The notes beneath the pieces were generated by a model that was not told the DNA's origin, did no database searches, and worked only from the letters and a program-made list of their open reading frames with translations. DNA of 64,000 nt, from assembly GCA_030704615.1 (NCBI GenBank), contig CM060732.1:75313053-75377052 (forward strand), in the 5' to 3' direction. Position numbers and translations under genes: made by a program. Position 1 is the first letter of the stretch; every line of letters starts with the position of its first letter. Source of the stretch: Takakia lepidozioides (taxonomy: Eukaryota > Streptophyta > Takakiopsida > Takakiales > Takakiaceae). This document shows, piece after piece, positions 11,118-25,300 of the stretch.

Positions 11118-14100
11118 CATACCCATACCGAACTCATACTGAAAGCGTGCGCAGGACAATGGATCAAGCCAATCCACACAGGAGCATGATATATAGAGAA
11201 CACAATAAGAATAACCTCACCGTCACCACAATTGTAGCTAGCACGGTAGGCTGTATTGGGGACCGTCCTCTGGAGGGACGATGGTCAGAAATCACATTCA
11301 CGGACCGAATATTGATATGTACTTACTGCAGGGATGGTTGGCGGGGCCCAGCTTGTTTCTCGCAAAACGGCCATGCCCACCCTCTTCAGCAGTATACATG
11401 AACCTTATATCATAAACATTTACGGTAGTTAGTTCTGTACGCCTGTTGAGATCATCCAGCTGAGCAACCAGCTGTTGGGTTGTCGTCTTCAGATCTGCAG
11501 GCAGCCTGTCCCATTCAATGAAGTGTACCGCATTCAAAGCCGATTCCTTGCGTTATTGTTTGTATGTTCCTCGTCTGTGTTCCATAAAGAAGGTAGGCAC
11601 GCTACTCCCTCGTGCAGGTCCCATTACACCAAACAGGACAAACCTTTCTCTGGGTTTTCTGATGGGCACTGGACTTGAAGGCTTCCGAGTCCCCTTTTCT
11701 TCAGTTTAAAGAAAGAGAAGAAAAAAACTGAAGCACAGAAATTGGGAACTTGTCCATCGAGTCAATCCACAAACAAACATGTGCAAGCAGCTCAGATTGT
11801 AAGTAACACACAGTCTAAAAGCCATTGAATCTTTCATAAGAGATCATGGTTTATGTCTTCTCATTATGACGCTCGTTTAGATGGAAAGAGCTTTTGATTG
11901 ATTACCATCCACGTCAATGATGCTTGTCCTTGTGTCTCAATGAGGCAAGGACAGATGCAATAAAGCTTTCATATTATTTGCGACCTGTTTATGTGTTTGC
12001 ATTTTCTCCTCCCTTCACACGTGATTTGGTACCATGCATGTGAATGGCTGCTCCATAAATCTTTCATCATTCCCTTCTTTCACTGTTTAGACAGTGGCAT
12101 ATTTCAGTCCCTTTTGGGGCTTTTCTTTTTCGGTTTTTTGGATGTGGATTTTGCAGATTTGAATCGATGGGCCCCAATTTCCGAGCTGCTGATGCCATCC
12201 ACTTGGTGGACAGGAGTCCAACGCGCGATCTTGCAGATTTTTTGGTTAGGGTTTCAATTTTTTGGCACCCAAGGTAGCGGGATCCGACTGGTTTGCAGCG
12301 TCAAAGCACATCTTCTATGTCTCTGTCGTCACATTGCGAGTTTGCCTTCACACCTTCTTCTTGTGCGTGTTTTGGAGCTTCAGTAACCTGCGGCGTGTGT
12401 ACATGTGGCTGTTGCGATTGTGGCAGGGGGCCATTGCCCATCGTATATTTCATCTTGCTGCATTGTTGTTTTGTTGCATTACTACTCACCCTCTCTCACC
12501 TTCTCTCCTGAGCCTTAACATTGATAACACCAACCTACGGTACTCCATGCAGGATCTTGCGTTGTAGGTGTGAGTGCTTGAGAGGTGCATGCCTTGCATT
12601 GAAGTCTCAATTTTGAGTAAGAGAGAGAGAGGAAGTTTAAGGTGAGATCAAGGTGCGTTGTGAGTGAATGCATTTCGGCGCTGGTGACAATTGACATAGG
12701 TTCGCACCTGCGCATATGTCTGCTCAAGTGGTAACAATTGCTAAGTGGGCACAGTCACTGGGTGCAACTTATGAGCAGGTCGATCAGATCCTTGGTTGCC
12801 TAAATGAAGACTATCTTTCTGAATTGAAGAGACCTTCAAGGATGAGGTGGTCAGCCTTCCCCTAACCTTATTGGAGCTGACTAGATGTGATGACTTCATG
12901 CTAGTGTGGATCAATACCACAAAAGTATGATAATTCGATTCTCGAGAGGGAAAATCCTGGCTTATTGCAACCCCACTAACAGGGACAGTGGTGGGGGATT
13001 GTGGCGTAAGCATATAAAAAACGTGAGCAAGATCCACGGTTATAGGGATGATATGTATGCCAACGGAAATACATATAATTGATGGACATAGGATCTTTCT
13101 GGGTCTCCATGGTGTAAAAATTTAATATGAAGGATATAGAAGGAGCTTGACAGGGAGAAACTTTAAATAAAATAAAAATAAAAAGAAACCAAAACTCCAA
13201 TTTTGCCAACGACTCAACCCAAGCTTCGCTGGCAAAAATCCATGTTTCGTTGAAAAAAACCCAAGATGCGTTTGCGTTCACTCGCGAAACCCATTGTTCG
13301 GGTGGTTCTTGGGGATGTTATACACACAATGTTTTACCAAATGCCACATTGTTTCCGTGCGCTGACCTTTGAGTTATGGCAGATATATTTGTGGGTCTTT
13401 GTGCTCACGCGAGTTAAGCTTTGGACGATTAATTTCATAAGTTTTGTTGCATGACCAGATAGTTTCGTGTATTTTTTTTTCATTGAGCACATTTTGGTTT
13501 CGCTAATGCATATTCTCCGGATTTTGGGGAGTATGCAGAATATGCCTCTGTGTGAGCTTGCTCACTAACTACCCAACCTCACACTGGCGAGCATCTAGAA
13601 CGCGCAAGACCTATCAACCTCATTTCCGAGTTCTGAGTATGTATAGAGTGTGAAGGTTGATTTCCTCCGCCACTTGTCCAGTTTTGCTCTCTTCCGATGC
13701 AGGCTAGCACTACAAGCCTCTGGCCTAACCCTTAATGGCTATTTTAAATGCATGAATTTGAAAATCTTCGGAGTGCTCCCAAGTACTTCGTTGACCAGAA
13801 GTACCAAAGTATTGGTTCTAGTAGAAGAGCAGAGTCCTACTTGCAAGGTTCAGGTCAAGGAAAGTGTTAGCAAACTATTCAAACCATACCACTAGAAGTG
13901 TTTGCTAAACTCTACCGCCGAAAGTACAAAGAAGGGGAACCTTTGTGGCAGTATTACCAAGACATTAAGGTTGGGGCCAGAGAGAATTTCAAAAATCCTG
14001 AATAGAGAGCCCAAGTGGTCAAGATATTTCTTTGGCCAGTCTTATTGTTCCATAAACTAGCCATTTTCTTGTAAGGAGTGGGGTTTTTCTTGTACGCAGG

Positions 14101-15447
14101 TTTTTCGATTTGGCCTGTAGGTAAGAGCAACTTGCAGCTCTCACCAGTCTCTTATCACTGATATGGTACGGCTGGTCATTTGATCTCAGACATGCTCAGG
14201 TTCTCTTAATCATCTTCTAAGGTCTCAATTATGCATGGCTATTGGAGACCTTAGTGGGTGCTGGTGACTTCTAAAGTGTTTGCATATCAAGATCACACGT
14301 GGATCTAGAAGTTCTCGGAACGCTTGAACGCTCTTCACAGGGGTTCAGATCTCTTTCACTAGGGGGGGTAAAAAGCCTCACAATTTTGAGCCTTACATAC
14401 TAACCACCTTGAGCTAGTAAAGTAAACCCTTCATTTTTTAGCTTAGCCTTTCATTTGCAAGTTTCATTTTTCTCCAGCCCTTCATTTACATGCCTTTCAG
14501 GCAAGTAAAGTCTGGCAAGTAAGGTCTGGTCTGGTCCATCCAAGACAGTAAGGTTGTCTTATGCCTGTGAGCCTGTGGCAAGCAACTTAGGCTACTGGAG
14601 TATCTTTCCTCCAGTATTCAAACCCATTGGTGTATCCTGGTCTGTACATGGGAGCCAAGGCACAGTTTGCTCACAAGGGAGGGTAGGGGCCTTGGTGGAG
14701 AGCAAAGTGGCCTATGACCATCAACTAGGTAGGGTCTAGGCTCGAAGACTACGGCAAAAAATTATGAAGAGGTTATCTTATGCATTCATCTTTGCAAACA
14801 AGTCCCGGTACCTGACCACCATCTGCAAGCGATTATGCACAGGGATAATACCCTCAGTAACGGATTCCATCTGAAGTAATTTCAGAAACTACCAATACAT
14901 TCAAATCAGATATCAAACCACACAAACATAGGAAATGAATTCAAACAGAAGTCAAAACTCTCAAGTTTGAACACAAAGATTTACAGACTTACAGACGGTT
15001 GGGGCAAAGCAGACAGCATAACAGCAATCTGCCCTCACCCACACAAAGCTGAAAGGCTTGCTTCTTCATTTCGTAGTGCACACCAAAAGAACACTTTCTC
15101 TGCAGCCAATGCCAGAACTACTGCTGTGCCTTTCTCCTTAATCCACATTGCACATGCTAGATGTCAAGGCTTGTTGCGTGTAGTTTAGATCCACCCACCA
15201 AACGTGCTACATTTTTGCTACGAGTAACATATGGTCAAGAAGAATGCCATTCTCCAGGCACCTCTAGGCCCAAGATTCTCTCCAAGCAAAAGAAAACACT
15301 CTTTAAACAAGGGACATCAATGCCATCAACCCCCAAAAGACCAATTTTAAGAGAAAATTAGCACTCTACAATCCAAGGGTAGACCTCAGCCCCAACCCTC
15401 TCCAGCAGTATTCCCTGTTTCCCTCCCTCTGCAGTTGCCCAGATTGA
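11118..15447. other. Intergenic region, no gene supported
   Basis: Mostly unremarkable. A short frame beginning ATG at 12716 (SAQVVTIAKWAQSLGATYEQV) and a frame near 13780-14020 containing KLYRRKYKEGEPLWQYYQD with an in-frame stop look like decayed coding sequence, perhaps of a retroelement gag. I cannot identify either. An A-rich TAAAATAAAAATAAAAAG tract lies at 13166-13183. The 3' part borders the PI4K-gamma stop and probably holds its 3' untranslated region. Confidence 0.35.
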
Positions 15448-18400
15448 TCAAAATTGGCAAGATGTCCCAAGTCTTTGCAGCCGGTTCACATTCTTTGCCT
15501 TGCACTTAACCACTGCCTCAACCAAAAGCTGCTGGAAGTACTCCAGAAAGAGAGACCATGCCTTCTCGTTCATGTCCGAAAGAACAAGGGGCACAGAACT
15601 CAATCCCAGATCCTCAGGTCTTATCTGTGCAACATTGGAGGTTGAAACTCCGCGCGGTCCTAATGTACGTCGCTGTTTTGCGTGCGTATGACACTGGTAT
15701 CTGTGACTATTGAGAGAGATCCTTGGACTTGGACCTAACATTTGAGAGAGAGCTATTGGGGAGGTAGGCTCCTTGCAGTTGAGGGTACTTTTCGGTGAGT
15801 GGGGAACCTGTGCGTGTTCTAAAGGCTGCAACTGCAATAGAGAGCTGAAGCCCCGCTGGATTGACGAAAGTGGGGAAGGGGACAGTGGTGACAAGGGCGC
15901 ATAGCCAGTACTGGGCAATGGAGAAAGGGCCTCACTGTTCTCCAAACCATCCCAAACTGCCTGCTCCTCATGGTCCTCCATGTCGAATTGGATAGGCTCA
16001 CTACAAGGATCCTCTGGCAAGCTGCCACTGTCACCCTCAGAACTCATTGCCAAAAAATCCTCGTCAACCTCCATTTTCGCTAGCAGACACACAGTCTCCA
16101 GCTCACTTGGTCCCTCAATGACTCCACAAAGCTCTCGCGACATCATACCTCCTATTTCTGCCAGAGACAGGCCTGCCGCAGCAGCCTTTTTTAAGAAGGT
16201 GGTTGAGAGAACCAGCATGCGTAGGCAGGCTTCGCGCAGCATAGGCAGTTCCTTGCGCAGCATTTCAACATCACGTGCTGGGTCTAGCCTCTCAATGTAT
16301 GCCAGCTCAACATCAGAGAAGGGAAAGGATGCTTGTGGCCAATGCAGCCACTCGAAGTAAGGATCATCCAGAAACTCTGGGAGGCATAGACCATGATCAA
16401 TGGGAATTAGCTCCACAGCTTCCTCCACTCGAAGACCTGAATATGACCAGCAATTAATGGAGCTCCCCATGCCGCCATGCTTCTCCCCACCTCTTCCATC
16501 CATCTCCAGCTTCTTCACCAGAATGTTGCCTGCATGGCGATCCGTGTTAAAAAGCCGGATATCCAGTATGCCAATACGATGGACTGAAGAGACAGGAAAT
16601 CGTGATGTTCCGTGTTCACTTGCATCGAAGTCATGAGTCACAAACTTCTGGAAAGATCCAATCTTTGCAACACCTGGCTGAGCAGAAGCAGGAGGCAGTT
16701 TGCCACCCCTACTTACTGAGTTTCCGGGATTCACATTGAATATCGGGTGATGGGCCTTGACAAGCACTGTGGGTGGGACTTTCGCAAAATGCTCATGATC
16801 TAGCAAGTAGGCTGCTACCTCTCGCACACCAGTCTCACCCACACGGATCGATCGTTTTAGGCCTGGCTGCCCCAAGGCTTTGCCGACAAAACCTTTTGGG
16901 TTGTTGGGTGCAAAAGGCTCTTCATCAGTAGGTTTAACAATAGCAATACTCTGCCCTCTACGGTTCCGAAAGTAGTACGCGCCCCCTAGGCCCCCTGCGG
17001 CAGGCACTGGCTCAATTCCAGACTCAATGGCCTTCACCGATTCCTGTAGCAGCCGCTTGATCTTGGAACAGCAGTTCAAGCCTCCCACAATCTCAAATGG
17101 CCTACCTTGACCAAAGTCTCTGTTGGAACTTAAGACATCAGTTATCGTTGGTGACAGGCATGGAGTTGAAGAGCTCCGATACAGACTGCGGGTGAGTAAG
17201 AGAGGGGCATCATTTCTCACTTCGCTTAGATCCTTCTCCAAAACATGATCGCCAAACACGAGAGCACTTTGCTCTGTCGGAACACACAATGCAGCCTGCA
17301 CTTTCTTCTTCACTGATTCCACCTTATCAGCCCTGTCCAGCTCAATCCCTAGCAAATGGCCTGCATGAAGCAACACTCCAGACAAAATCAGTTTAGCAAA
17401 CAGCAGCTGTAGCAAAGGAGGGAAATAGAAAAGAGCTCTTACTCAGGTTCAATGAGAATTTCAAGAAATGGTTTAAGATGCGAACTTTCACAATGCCAAC
17501 TGAAATGCATAACCCCAAAGACTTTTAAGTTCACCAATTGCCAGGCTCCAAGACTTGGTGGGCACGGGCACCAGGAATCCCGACACCCTACCAAGTGGCA
17601 TTTTTTCTCTCGACAACCCTACAAGTCTGCCTAGTTCCCGGTTCATGACGTCCATGTGGCAGGATGCCTACCAGTTCATACTATGCAGTTGCCTAAGAGT
17701 AACCTGGGCAATATTCTCAGAGACTGGTTGCTTGTCAAAAGTGAGGAGGTGCTCAGCATCAAGCACTAGTTTGAACAAACTGCACAACTCATACACGGAT
17801 CCCCACATAACAACATTGATATTTTCACATGCAATTTGAACTGTAACATGTTATCCAAGAAAGTAGAAAGGGCTCAAGGCATGACTCATGGACACACATG
17901 AGTAAGGCATTTTATCTGAGATTCACAACATGGCCTTAAAAAATGCCCACCAGATACAACCGAATCCCCAGTACACCACACCCCCACTGCCCTCGAGAAT
18001 CTCTTCAGCGGCGCTTTTTCTAATTGGAAATTTCATATCTCTCTATCTCTCTCTCTCTCTCTCTATGCATATATGGAAATTCAAAAGCTCGCATAACTAT
18101 ATAATGTAACCAAATGCTGGTCTCAGGTGACATGAAAAATCTAGGATACCAACTGATCCACAGGCAAATACTCCTTGTGGTCCATAAGCCACACTACTCA
18201 GAAACTTCACTTCATAATGGAAGTCTGCATCCATAGGAAAATCTATTTACAACCAAAAAAAACAATGAATGCTGAGGTGCTAGGACCAGCATCCAACTCT
18301 GGTCCAAAAATGAATGTCAAGCCTCCCATGCCAAACTATGCTGTGATGAACACAATGATGCCTGACTACTCCCAAGAAGGTACACAAAGACAACCTGTGT

Positions 18401-18545
18401 CTGTTTGCACAAAAATTCGCCGTCGCCCAACCTGCCGCCGGCACATGTTGGGGAATCCACCCGTGGACCCACCTTTGCCATTGACTCCATCAGGAACAGC
18501 CACAGGTGTCTGGACTTGCACCGGGCTCTGCGAGCTGGGAGGCAT
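15448..18545 (-). CDS. PI4KG: Phosphatidylinositol 4-kinase gamma (ubiquitin-like domain kinase)
   Basis: Two exons: 18545-18395 (start, ends phase 1) and 17360-15448. The intron is GT-AG of 1,034 bases and joins QTDTG to HLLGIELDR. The product is 687 aa. The N-terminus (SSQSPVQVQTPVAV) resembles Arabidopsis PI4K-gamma-7. A ubiquitin-like domain spans about residues 40-105 (GRRRIFVQTDTG to RNDAPLLL). The PI3/4-kinase domain starts at about 175 with GGAYYFRN and the ATP-binding lysine in AIVKPTDEEP (193). It carries the catalytic loop NTDRHAGN (about 322-329) and the activation motif PIDHGLCLPE (DHG at 372-374). Arabidopsis members behave as protein kinases on ubiquitin-pathway partners and not as clear lipid kinases; this knowledge is from the family. 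The Ser/Pro-rich C-terminal tail (about 500-640) is long. Start chosen because upstream codons in frame (GTG) are not ATG and the family alignment begins here. Confidence 0.93.
18015..18066. repeat. CT-dinucleotide microsatellite in PI4K-gamma intron
   Basis: An almost pure TCTCTC tract at about 18038-18064 lies within the single PI4K-gamma intron. Confidence 0.8.
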
Positions 18546-21500
18546 GCCTGGGCACCTCTTGTAAATTTCGCTTGTTCTGGCCACTTGGTACTACAAAAAT
18601 GTTGGTCTTTCAGAAAAGAACTGGTCTTGAAAATTGAAGCACAGTCCTCCACACTAATCTTTTGCAATAGACATAAAGTAATAGACCTTTGTCACATTGG
18701 AGAAAGCTGCCTGCCTTTGATAGATTACAACTCTCAACTTGGTCCAAATGAGGTTGCATCCAGGTCCCAAAGCCCACTGGACCAAAATGTCCATCAACCA
18801 AACAAATTTTTTGCTGTCACTGTGACTTATGTTTCATCTTTTGCGCTTCAAAAATCCCTTTCCACCAACTAATCCCATAACCCTCGCCAAAACAGAAACA
18901 ATGCAAACCCTCATATGCTAAAAATCCCAGACAATCGCTGACACTTGGGAAGCAGATCATTAGCTACCATGTCTTCTTTGGCCAAGACGAAAAGATCTGG
19001 TCCAGTCTATAGAGGTTCTGGATCCCTACCCCTGAGGTTAACCCGCTCACAGCAACAAGCCCACAGCCCAAAAGAAAGAAGAAAAAACTTTGTCACTTTC
19101 TGTCCGAACCTCTTTTAATCCCACGGAAAAACTCTTGGATACCCCTTCAGGCTGGGAAAAGATGCTTGGTCATGGTTCTTACCAAGTACCAAGTTCCAAT
19201 GTTGCTCAATGGACCCTAGAAACCTTCATTCCTGGACAGATAATGAGTCCTTTTGGTGCAAATCGCTTTCAGACGAGAAGGGTCCTGCTGACCCGGTGGA
19301 GAACTGCCTGTAACTCCCCGGCTACCCGGATCTTGGCCCTAACTCTGACGACTATTCCCGCATTAAGGGATTTCAAGCAGTTTTATGCAGTCAATGGACG
19401 AATCAAGGGAAGCACGAATGACAAAGCCCACTGGTGTAGTCGCAAAGGCCACTCGTTCACTGTTGCACATACACAACTACTCTCAAGCCTGATCAATGGA
19501 AAAATAAACGGGCCCCTGAGAACCCCCCACGCAAAGGCAATCTCCCTCCGTGATATTGCATATAGAACTCAACAGCATTTTACATCTCTCCGCCGCCCTC
19601 CTCAGGATTGTCAAGAGGAAGCCAGACACCAGACTTCCTCCCTCGCGGCCTTCAATCCCGTTTTAATCATCGACAGTTGGACCCTCTCGTGTTTTCTCAT
19701 ATCAAAATAAACAATGCTACCCAATGTTTCCGTCTGCAGAAGCAGGCGTCCCTCGATGTGCTCCACTCCTTGTCATGAACTTCAACAGCATTGGTGGTCC
19801 TCTGCTGGTACCCTTTGGCAGAGTCAACAACCCAAGTAGGACGAAATCCTCACATCCATGACGAGTTCTTCTTCATAAGGAAGCGGCAGAGAATGCAGAT
19901 TACAGTCCTTCCTTCAAGCAATGAGCCTACATGTATCCTAGACCTTTCGTGGTTCCAGAATAACGATGGAAGATGTTGCCTCTACCGAAAACAAAAGGAG
20001 GGTTATGTTTCCCTTCTGCCCTCGAAAACACTATAGAGGATCTGGAAAAAGGTCGGCTGTATGGAACACCATGCTGCATTGATGAGCTGATCCTAGTCCC
20101 AAATCCCTACCACCAAGTGCGTCATGGGTTTTACAGATGCAATGCCGAAACGCGATGAACAACTTGTGGAAGAAGCTTCGAGCTACAACATCTCCTCACG
20201 TGCCCAAACAATGGCTTTCAGCTGTGATTCCCTTCCCACAGTTCCTTCTAGCCTACAGCTCGGGGCCTGCGCTGGCCTGATGGCCAGAAAGCCCCACCAC
20301 CGCTCACATATCCCCCACACTAATTTCCACTCTCGACATCCTGCACCCTCACCTCTGCCCACTTCACCCGAACCCTTCCAAGAAAACTGAGGAATCCCAC
20401 TATGTACACATGAAACTCTGCAGGAAGCTACAAAGACAAAAAAAGGGAGTGAAACGACACGACGAGAAGGTTGGGAGGCAAGGACTTGCACAATAACATG
20501 AAGTCCAGAGATGCGAGAGATATGGGTGGAAAGAATCAGGCACTCTTGTTGGGGTTACTCACTGTTGTGCGGTGACGAGGATGCTGCAAGCCAAGCTAGT
20601 AATGACTACAAAGCTCAAACCGCTTGCATGTTTCTAGAAGGGAGGAAGACGAAGCTCTTACATTTGTCATTTGATATTACCAGGTTTCAGTCTTCCAATG
20701 GCTGGATTCCTGCAAATAAAATCCTGTCCCAGTGGGCGGTTGGATCCGAGAGATGGGGCAAGTTACTTTCTACATATGGAATACAACATTCACATCACCC
20801 ATTTGCATTCAATGCTAAAACATCGCCAGGCCCACAAATGGGATCCCTATTATTATACTGGATTGTTCGACACACGTTTGGTGCGGTAGAGTATTCCCGC
20901 ACTCGGGTGGGTGAATGTTCGTCGTCCCCACGTCGAAAGTGCCACCACGTCTGCGCCGACAGACCGCCAAAGATCAATATCACAATGTCACCACAAATTC
21001 GCAATAGACTACTCTCATTCCATGTATGTGAATGTTAGTTGGTTGGAAGCACTATAGCTCCATGGCATTCTATTCAAGGGCTCATAAAGTTTCTGCACAT
21101 GTTCTAGTGAGGGCAATCAAGACAGCAGCATGGGTCCTTTGCACAGATTGTCGATGACACCTTGGTGAAGCTACTTGGTTGTTGAGCTTCTGAAAATTGT
21201 TCGTTACATGGATGCAGTGGTGTTATCAGACCCGCTCAACTTTTTAATACATTTGCAATATCTTCAAGAGAGAATATGACAAATTATTACCTGCAAGAAA
21301 GGTTCGAAGATCCTGATGAGCATTTGTTTCCAATAGATCCACAATAAGCTGAAGTTTCATGATGGTTATGGGCATAGATCCTCCTCTTCAATCAATTTTG
21401 CAATCACCAGGGATCATGTGAACTACCTCAAACCAGCACCTGGTTAGGTAGGCCACAGGTTTGGCAACAAGAAGTGCACACAATAGGCATTCTATCAATG

Positions 21501-22386
21501 GATTAGACGAGAGATGTCAAGAATGTTGCAGGATGTGTGGTGGGTCAGACAACACATAGCAACAGATTATTTGGTTGGCAACAAGGGAGGGGAGTGTGCA
21601 GCCATTCAAGCAAAAGGGATCATTTTTCCAATGCTTGACTCCATCACGCTATTTTCTAAGGAGCATGGACTCAGTAAGATCATGCTCTTATCCCATGCTC
21701 TTCTTCCATGCTCTTCTTCATTTCAGAGTAAGTAGCCTCGAATATAAGCTGGGATCTTCTGCAAGTGCCCAAGGTGCGTTTGTCGACCCAGAAGAAACAC
21801 AACACAACATCAGAGCATCTGGAGTACAAGGAAAAGCAGATGTACTGGTTGGCCTCAGGGGGAAGACCCTTGCACACCTCCATACCCCCCGTATGTCTAG
21901 TACAGTAGGGAACTGTGAAGTCCTGTGACCAGCCAAAATTTAGATTTCATATTTACCCTCTTCAGCAAATGCCCCTACGAAATCATACCAGCAAACCTGG
22001 CAAGTGCACACATCCTTGTGGATTACATGTCAAAGGACATCTCTACCCTCAAGAGGAAAAAAATATGGACCATGGGCCGCTGCTCTGCTTACTAGCTAGG
22101 AATCATGTTCACCTAACAACACTTCCAGCTCTTGCTTAGAGATCTCTCCATTGCCTCTGCTACTTGCTAACAGATGATGGAAGTGTTGGCACCCCATTGT
22201 ATCATATCCTGACTCCCATCAGAAAAAGTGCAAGCACCTCTTGTACTGCAAACTAGAGCTCTCAAGCTGCCTAGCTTGTCTTCCATGGCAAGCTCTCTAC
22301 AACTCAAGTCTTCCATGTCCCATTTCTTGTTCAAAACACAGGCCCGTTTCAGAGCTCATGGAACAGTCTGAATCAATTGGTTTTTC
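18546..22386. other. Intergenic region between PI4K-gamma (5' side) and SUV3 (3' side)
   Basis: The longest frame here (19090-19710 +, 206 aa) has no recognisable domain and no splice-consistent neighbours, and I regard it as chance. The part nearest 18546 should contain the PI4K-gamma promoter and 5' leader. Nothing else was recognised. Confidence 0.35.
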
Positions 22387-25300
22387 TCAGCAGGCTGCCT
22401 GCAGTCTTTGAGCTACAGGAGGATAATCAGCTGATTTTGGCCTAACAATCCTAGGTCTCAAGCCCAACTTACCTCGTGGCTGCCTACCAGGTTTTTGGGG
22501 ATTTGCTTTGCGCATACTATGCCACCGACCAGAAGACTGGACCAGTGACTGCCCTAGCAGGTTTGCAATGTGGGTAGCCATCTCAGCTGCCCTTCCCTTC
22601 TGAACAAACAGCTCCTCTGGAAAATGCTGGCTAAGCCACAGGTACATAGAAAGCACCTGCTTATACAGCCAACATGCACAGCTTAGCCACAAATAACACA
22701 ACCTTTTAAGCTTCTAGTCATCGATTGTAGATACTTGCTGCTGAAGAAATGTCTTAACAGCGGTGTCACTCTTCTTCCTTTGCAAATGTAACATTGCCAT
22801 CACTACCCAGCGAGCGGCACAGGCAGATGTAGCACTGCAAAATATGGTCTTTCAATCAAAATTAAATGGCCATAGGGAGCACAGGGATCAGAAGGAGGGG
22901 CCAGCTGGACACTTACCTGATGCCGTGTTTCAAGGTCTAATAGTTCAAACTCATCTCGAGCAGAATTGAGAGGGGCACCCATTTGCACAATCACTGGGAT
23001 CTTCTGGCTGTACGCTGTTGCATAGCGGTACAGGGCGCCGATGGACTGTGGATCGCGCACATTGACGGGTGCAAAGCAAAAATTGAAACGGTCCTCCAGT
23101 GACAAACCGTTTATCTTGTCTAAGACACTCGCCACCCTCTGAATACACACCAACTCTTTGTTATCTTCTTTGTGCAAGGAGGTGCACTCAATGCAACATG
23201 ACATCAAAACAGCTTTGGTTAGGCCCACTACTTTGGTTCTCATGTTTACCATTAATTTGTCCAAAATACATGCAGCCGCATCAAACTATCTTGATAAATG
23301 ACCACGCAGGCTACATGATGCTCCTTCTCAGGCAGCATACACTGTGCCATGTTTTGTGAGCCGCTGAGTATAATGAAACAACTGGTAAACTCTTGCCAGA
23401 TATGCACAAGGAAAGCCCAGTAATCTTTCTACACAGACAGGATCACTTAGACACAGTAAACTCCACTACACACCAATACTAATACAAGATGGTGAGCTTT
23501 GATGGTTGCACAGGAGCCAGGGGAGTTCTCACCTTCAAATTATCATACCGACATAGGAAGTAGGCCCCATCCAAACGACACGTCTCTTCAAACCTACACA
23601 GAGGCACACACAATGTTACAATCACCTGTCGATCTCGGGTACCCCACTTGTGATACTCATGAAATTCGCTCTGGAAGTCCAGAACTTCATTGCACCTCTT
23701 CTGATTTGGACTAGTTTAGACTGTTCTCCTGACAATAGCCAGACATTTCAATGCCATTGGCCTAAGCACACCTTTCCTATGGCCTTTTACTGTCAGCCCA
23801 TCTACTCCAATTCAAACAGCTGACACATCAATTTCCACTCAGACCCCTAGCTGAAGAGAAATTCCCTCCCATTCTCTCTCCTGAGCCCTGCAAGCCATAC
23901 TTATTACCTCAAGGCTAGCTGGCTCACAACAAGCAACGTCAAATGATTCATCACAACAGCAAACTGATCAGCCACTGGGATAACAAGATTACAGTATGCT
24001 GGTGTATTTGAGCTTATGTGCAAAGAGATGTTCAAACACAGGTCAACCTCTCAAGAAGTTGGGCAAATGACATCTCCGGAAGCTGACTTGCAAACAGCTC
24101 CACCTGCCAGAGTATCACACGTGCACTCAGAAGCATCAGAAGCCACTCAAAATGCTGTACATGCTGCCCCGTATTCTGTCCTGTCCATGGTGGATTTGCC
24201 TCCCCCTCCCCCTACCTCCCTTTCCAGATCTGACGAGAATCTCCCATAACCCGAGCCCCTCACAACCTAAAACTTCAACTAGGACCGCCAAAAACCAAAC
24301 CCATGTAGGTCCATAAAACACTCGTGCACTTTCACACACAGAGCTGACCAGAGCAATATTAGTGGGCACCTCGCAGGCATATTATAAAAACAGAAAATTT
24401 GGGAATAGAAGGGCAGATAGCATGTGAAAGAGAGATCGGACCTGTTCATACACAGGGAAGAGGCCAGCTGTTGTGGCAGGCTCAAAGGCCTGTTCCATGG
24501 ACTGAGCAAGGTATGGGATGTCCTGTGAGAAGAATGTGGTGGTCACCCCGTCTGGGTATATACTACCGCGTCGCCCAGCTCTTCCTGCTATTTGTTTCAC
24601 CTGCAAGTTGTGACCTCGTCACACCGTTGTAGTCATAAAAACCCTTCAAGTTGAAGTATAGACCTAAGCCGTAAACCGAGAGTGATTCGGCAGCGTTGAA
24701 CAAATTTTCTACCTTTTACCAGGACTCACCATCCAAGGAACATGAACAACTGAAACCACTGTGAGTGCTTCACGTTTGATGTTGGCTAGAAGATTCGCTG
24801 GGTAAAACGAAGAAGGACGGGGTTTGTCCCTCCAATGGTTCTTAGAAACAATCTACTCCTTCACTTTCACACCTCCAGGCATGCGACTATCTTCCCCGGC
24901 ATTGCCATCAGTGGGAACCCAAAGAAGAACACTGGACAACATATAGATTATAAATCTATACGAATTCATGACAAACCCAACTTAGAATGCAAGTCCAAGA
25001 GCATGCAAACAGACTGTAGACTGTCCAGACCGTAGAATGTTGAGCAAAGCCATTGGAAAGAACTACCATCCAGGAAATGAAAACGAGGCATGCATCAGAG
25101 ACAACTCACCTTTTGTCACAGCAACTAACAAGAACAGTTGATGCTTTTCCAAGCAAAACAGTCAAGAAAACCAGAGCAGCAGGAATAAAGAGCTTAGAAT
25201 GGCATACCCACACACTTGAGAAATAAGATGTCTGTACAATGTATGACAGTCACTGATATCGTGAGACATGCAGCCATTTAGCCCTTCCCAAAAGACTAAG

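Noticed and set aside
15980-16636. Plus-strand frames opposite PI4K-gamma
   Set aside because: They are shadows of the well-supported kinase exon on the other strand.
18038-18064. CT-rich tract as a possible regulatory GAGA element
   Set aside because: It is a plain microsatellite inside an intron; nothing suggests regulation.
19090-19710. 206-codon open frame on the plus strand
   Set aside because: No recognisable domain and no compatible splice sites with neighbours; probably chance.
20511-21038. 175-codon open frame on the plus strand
   Set aside because: Composition and lack of any motif give no support for a gene.
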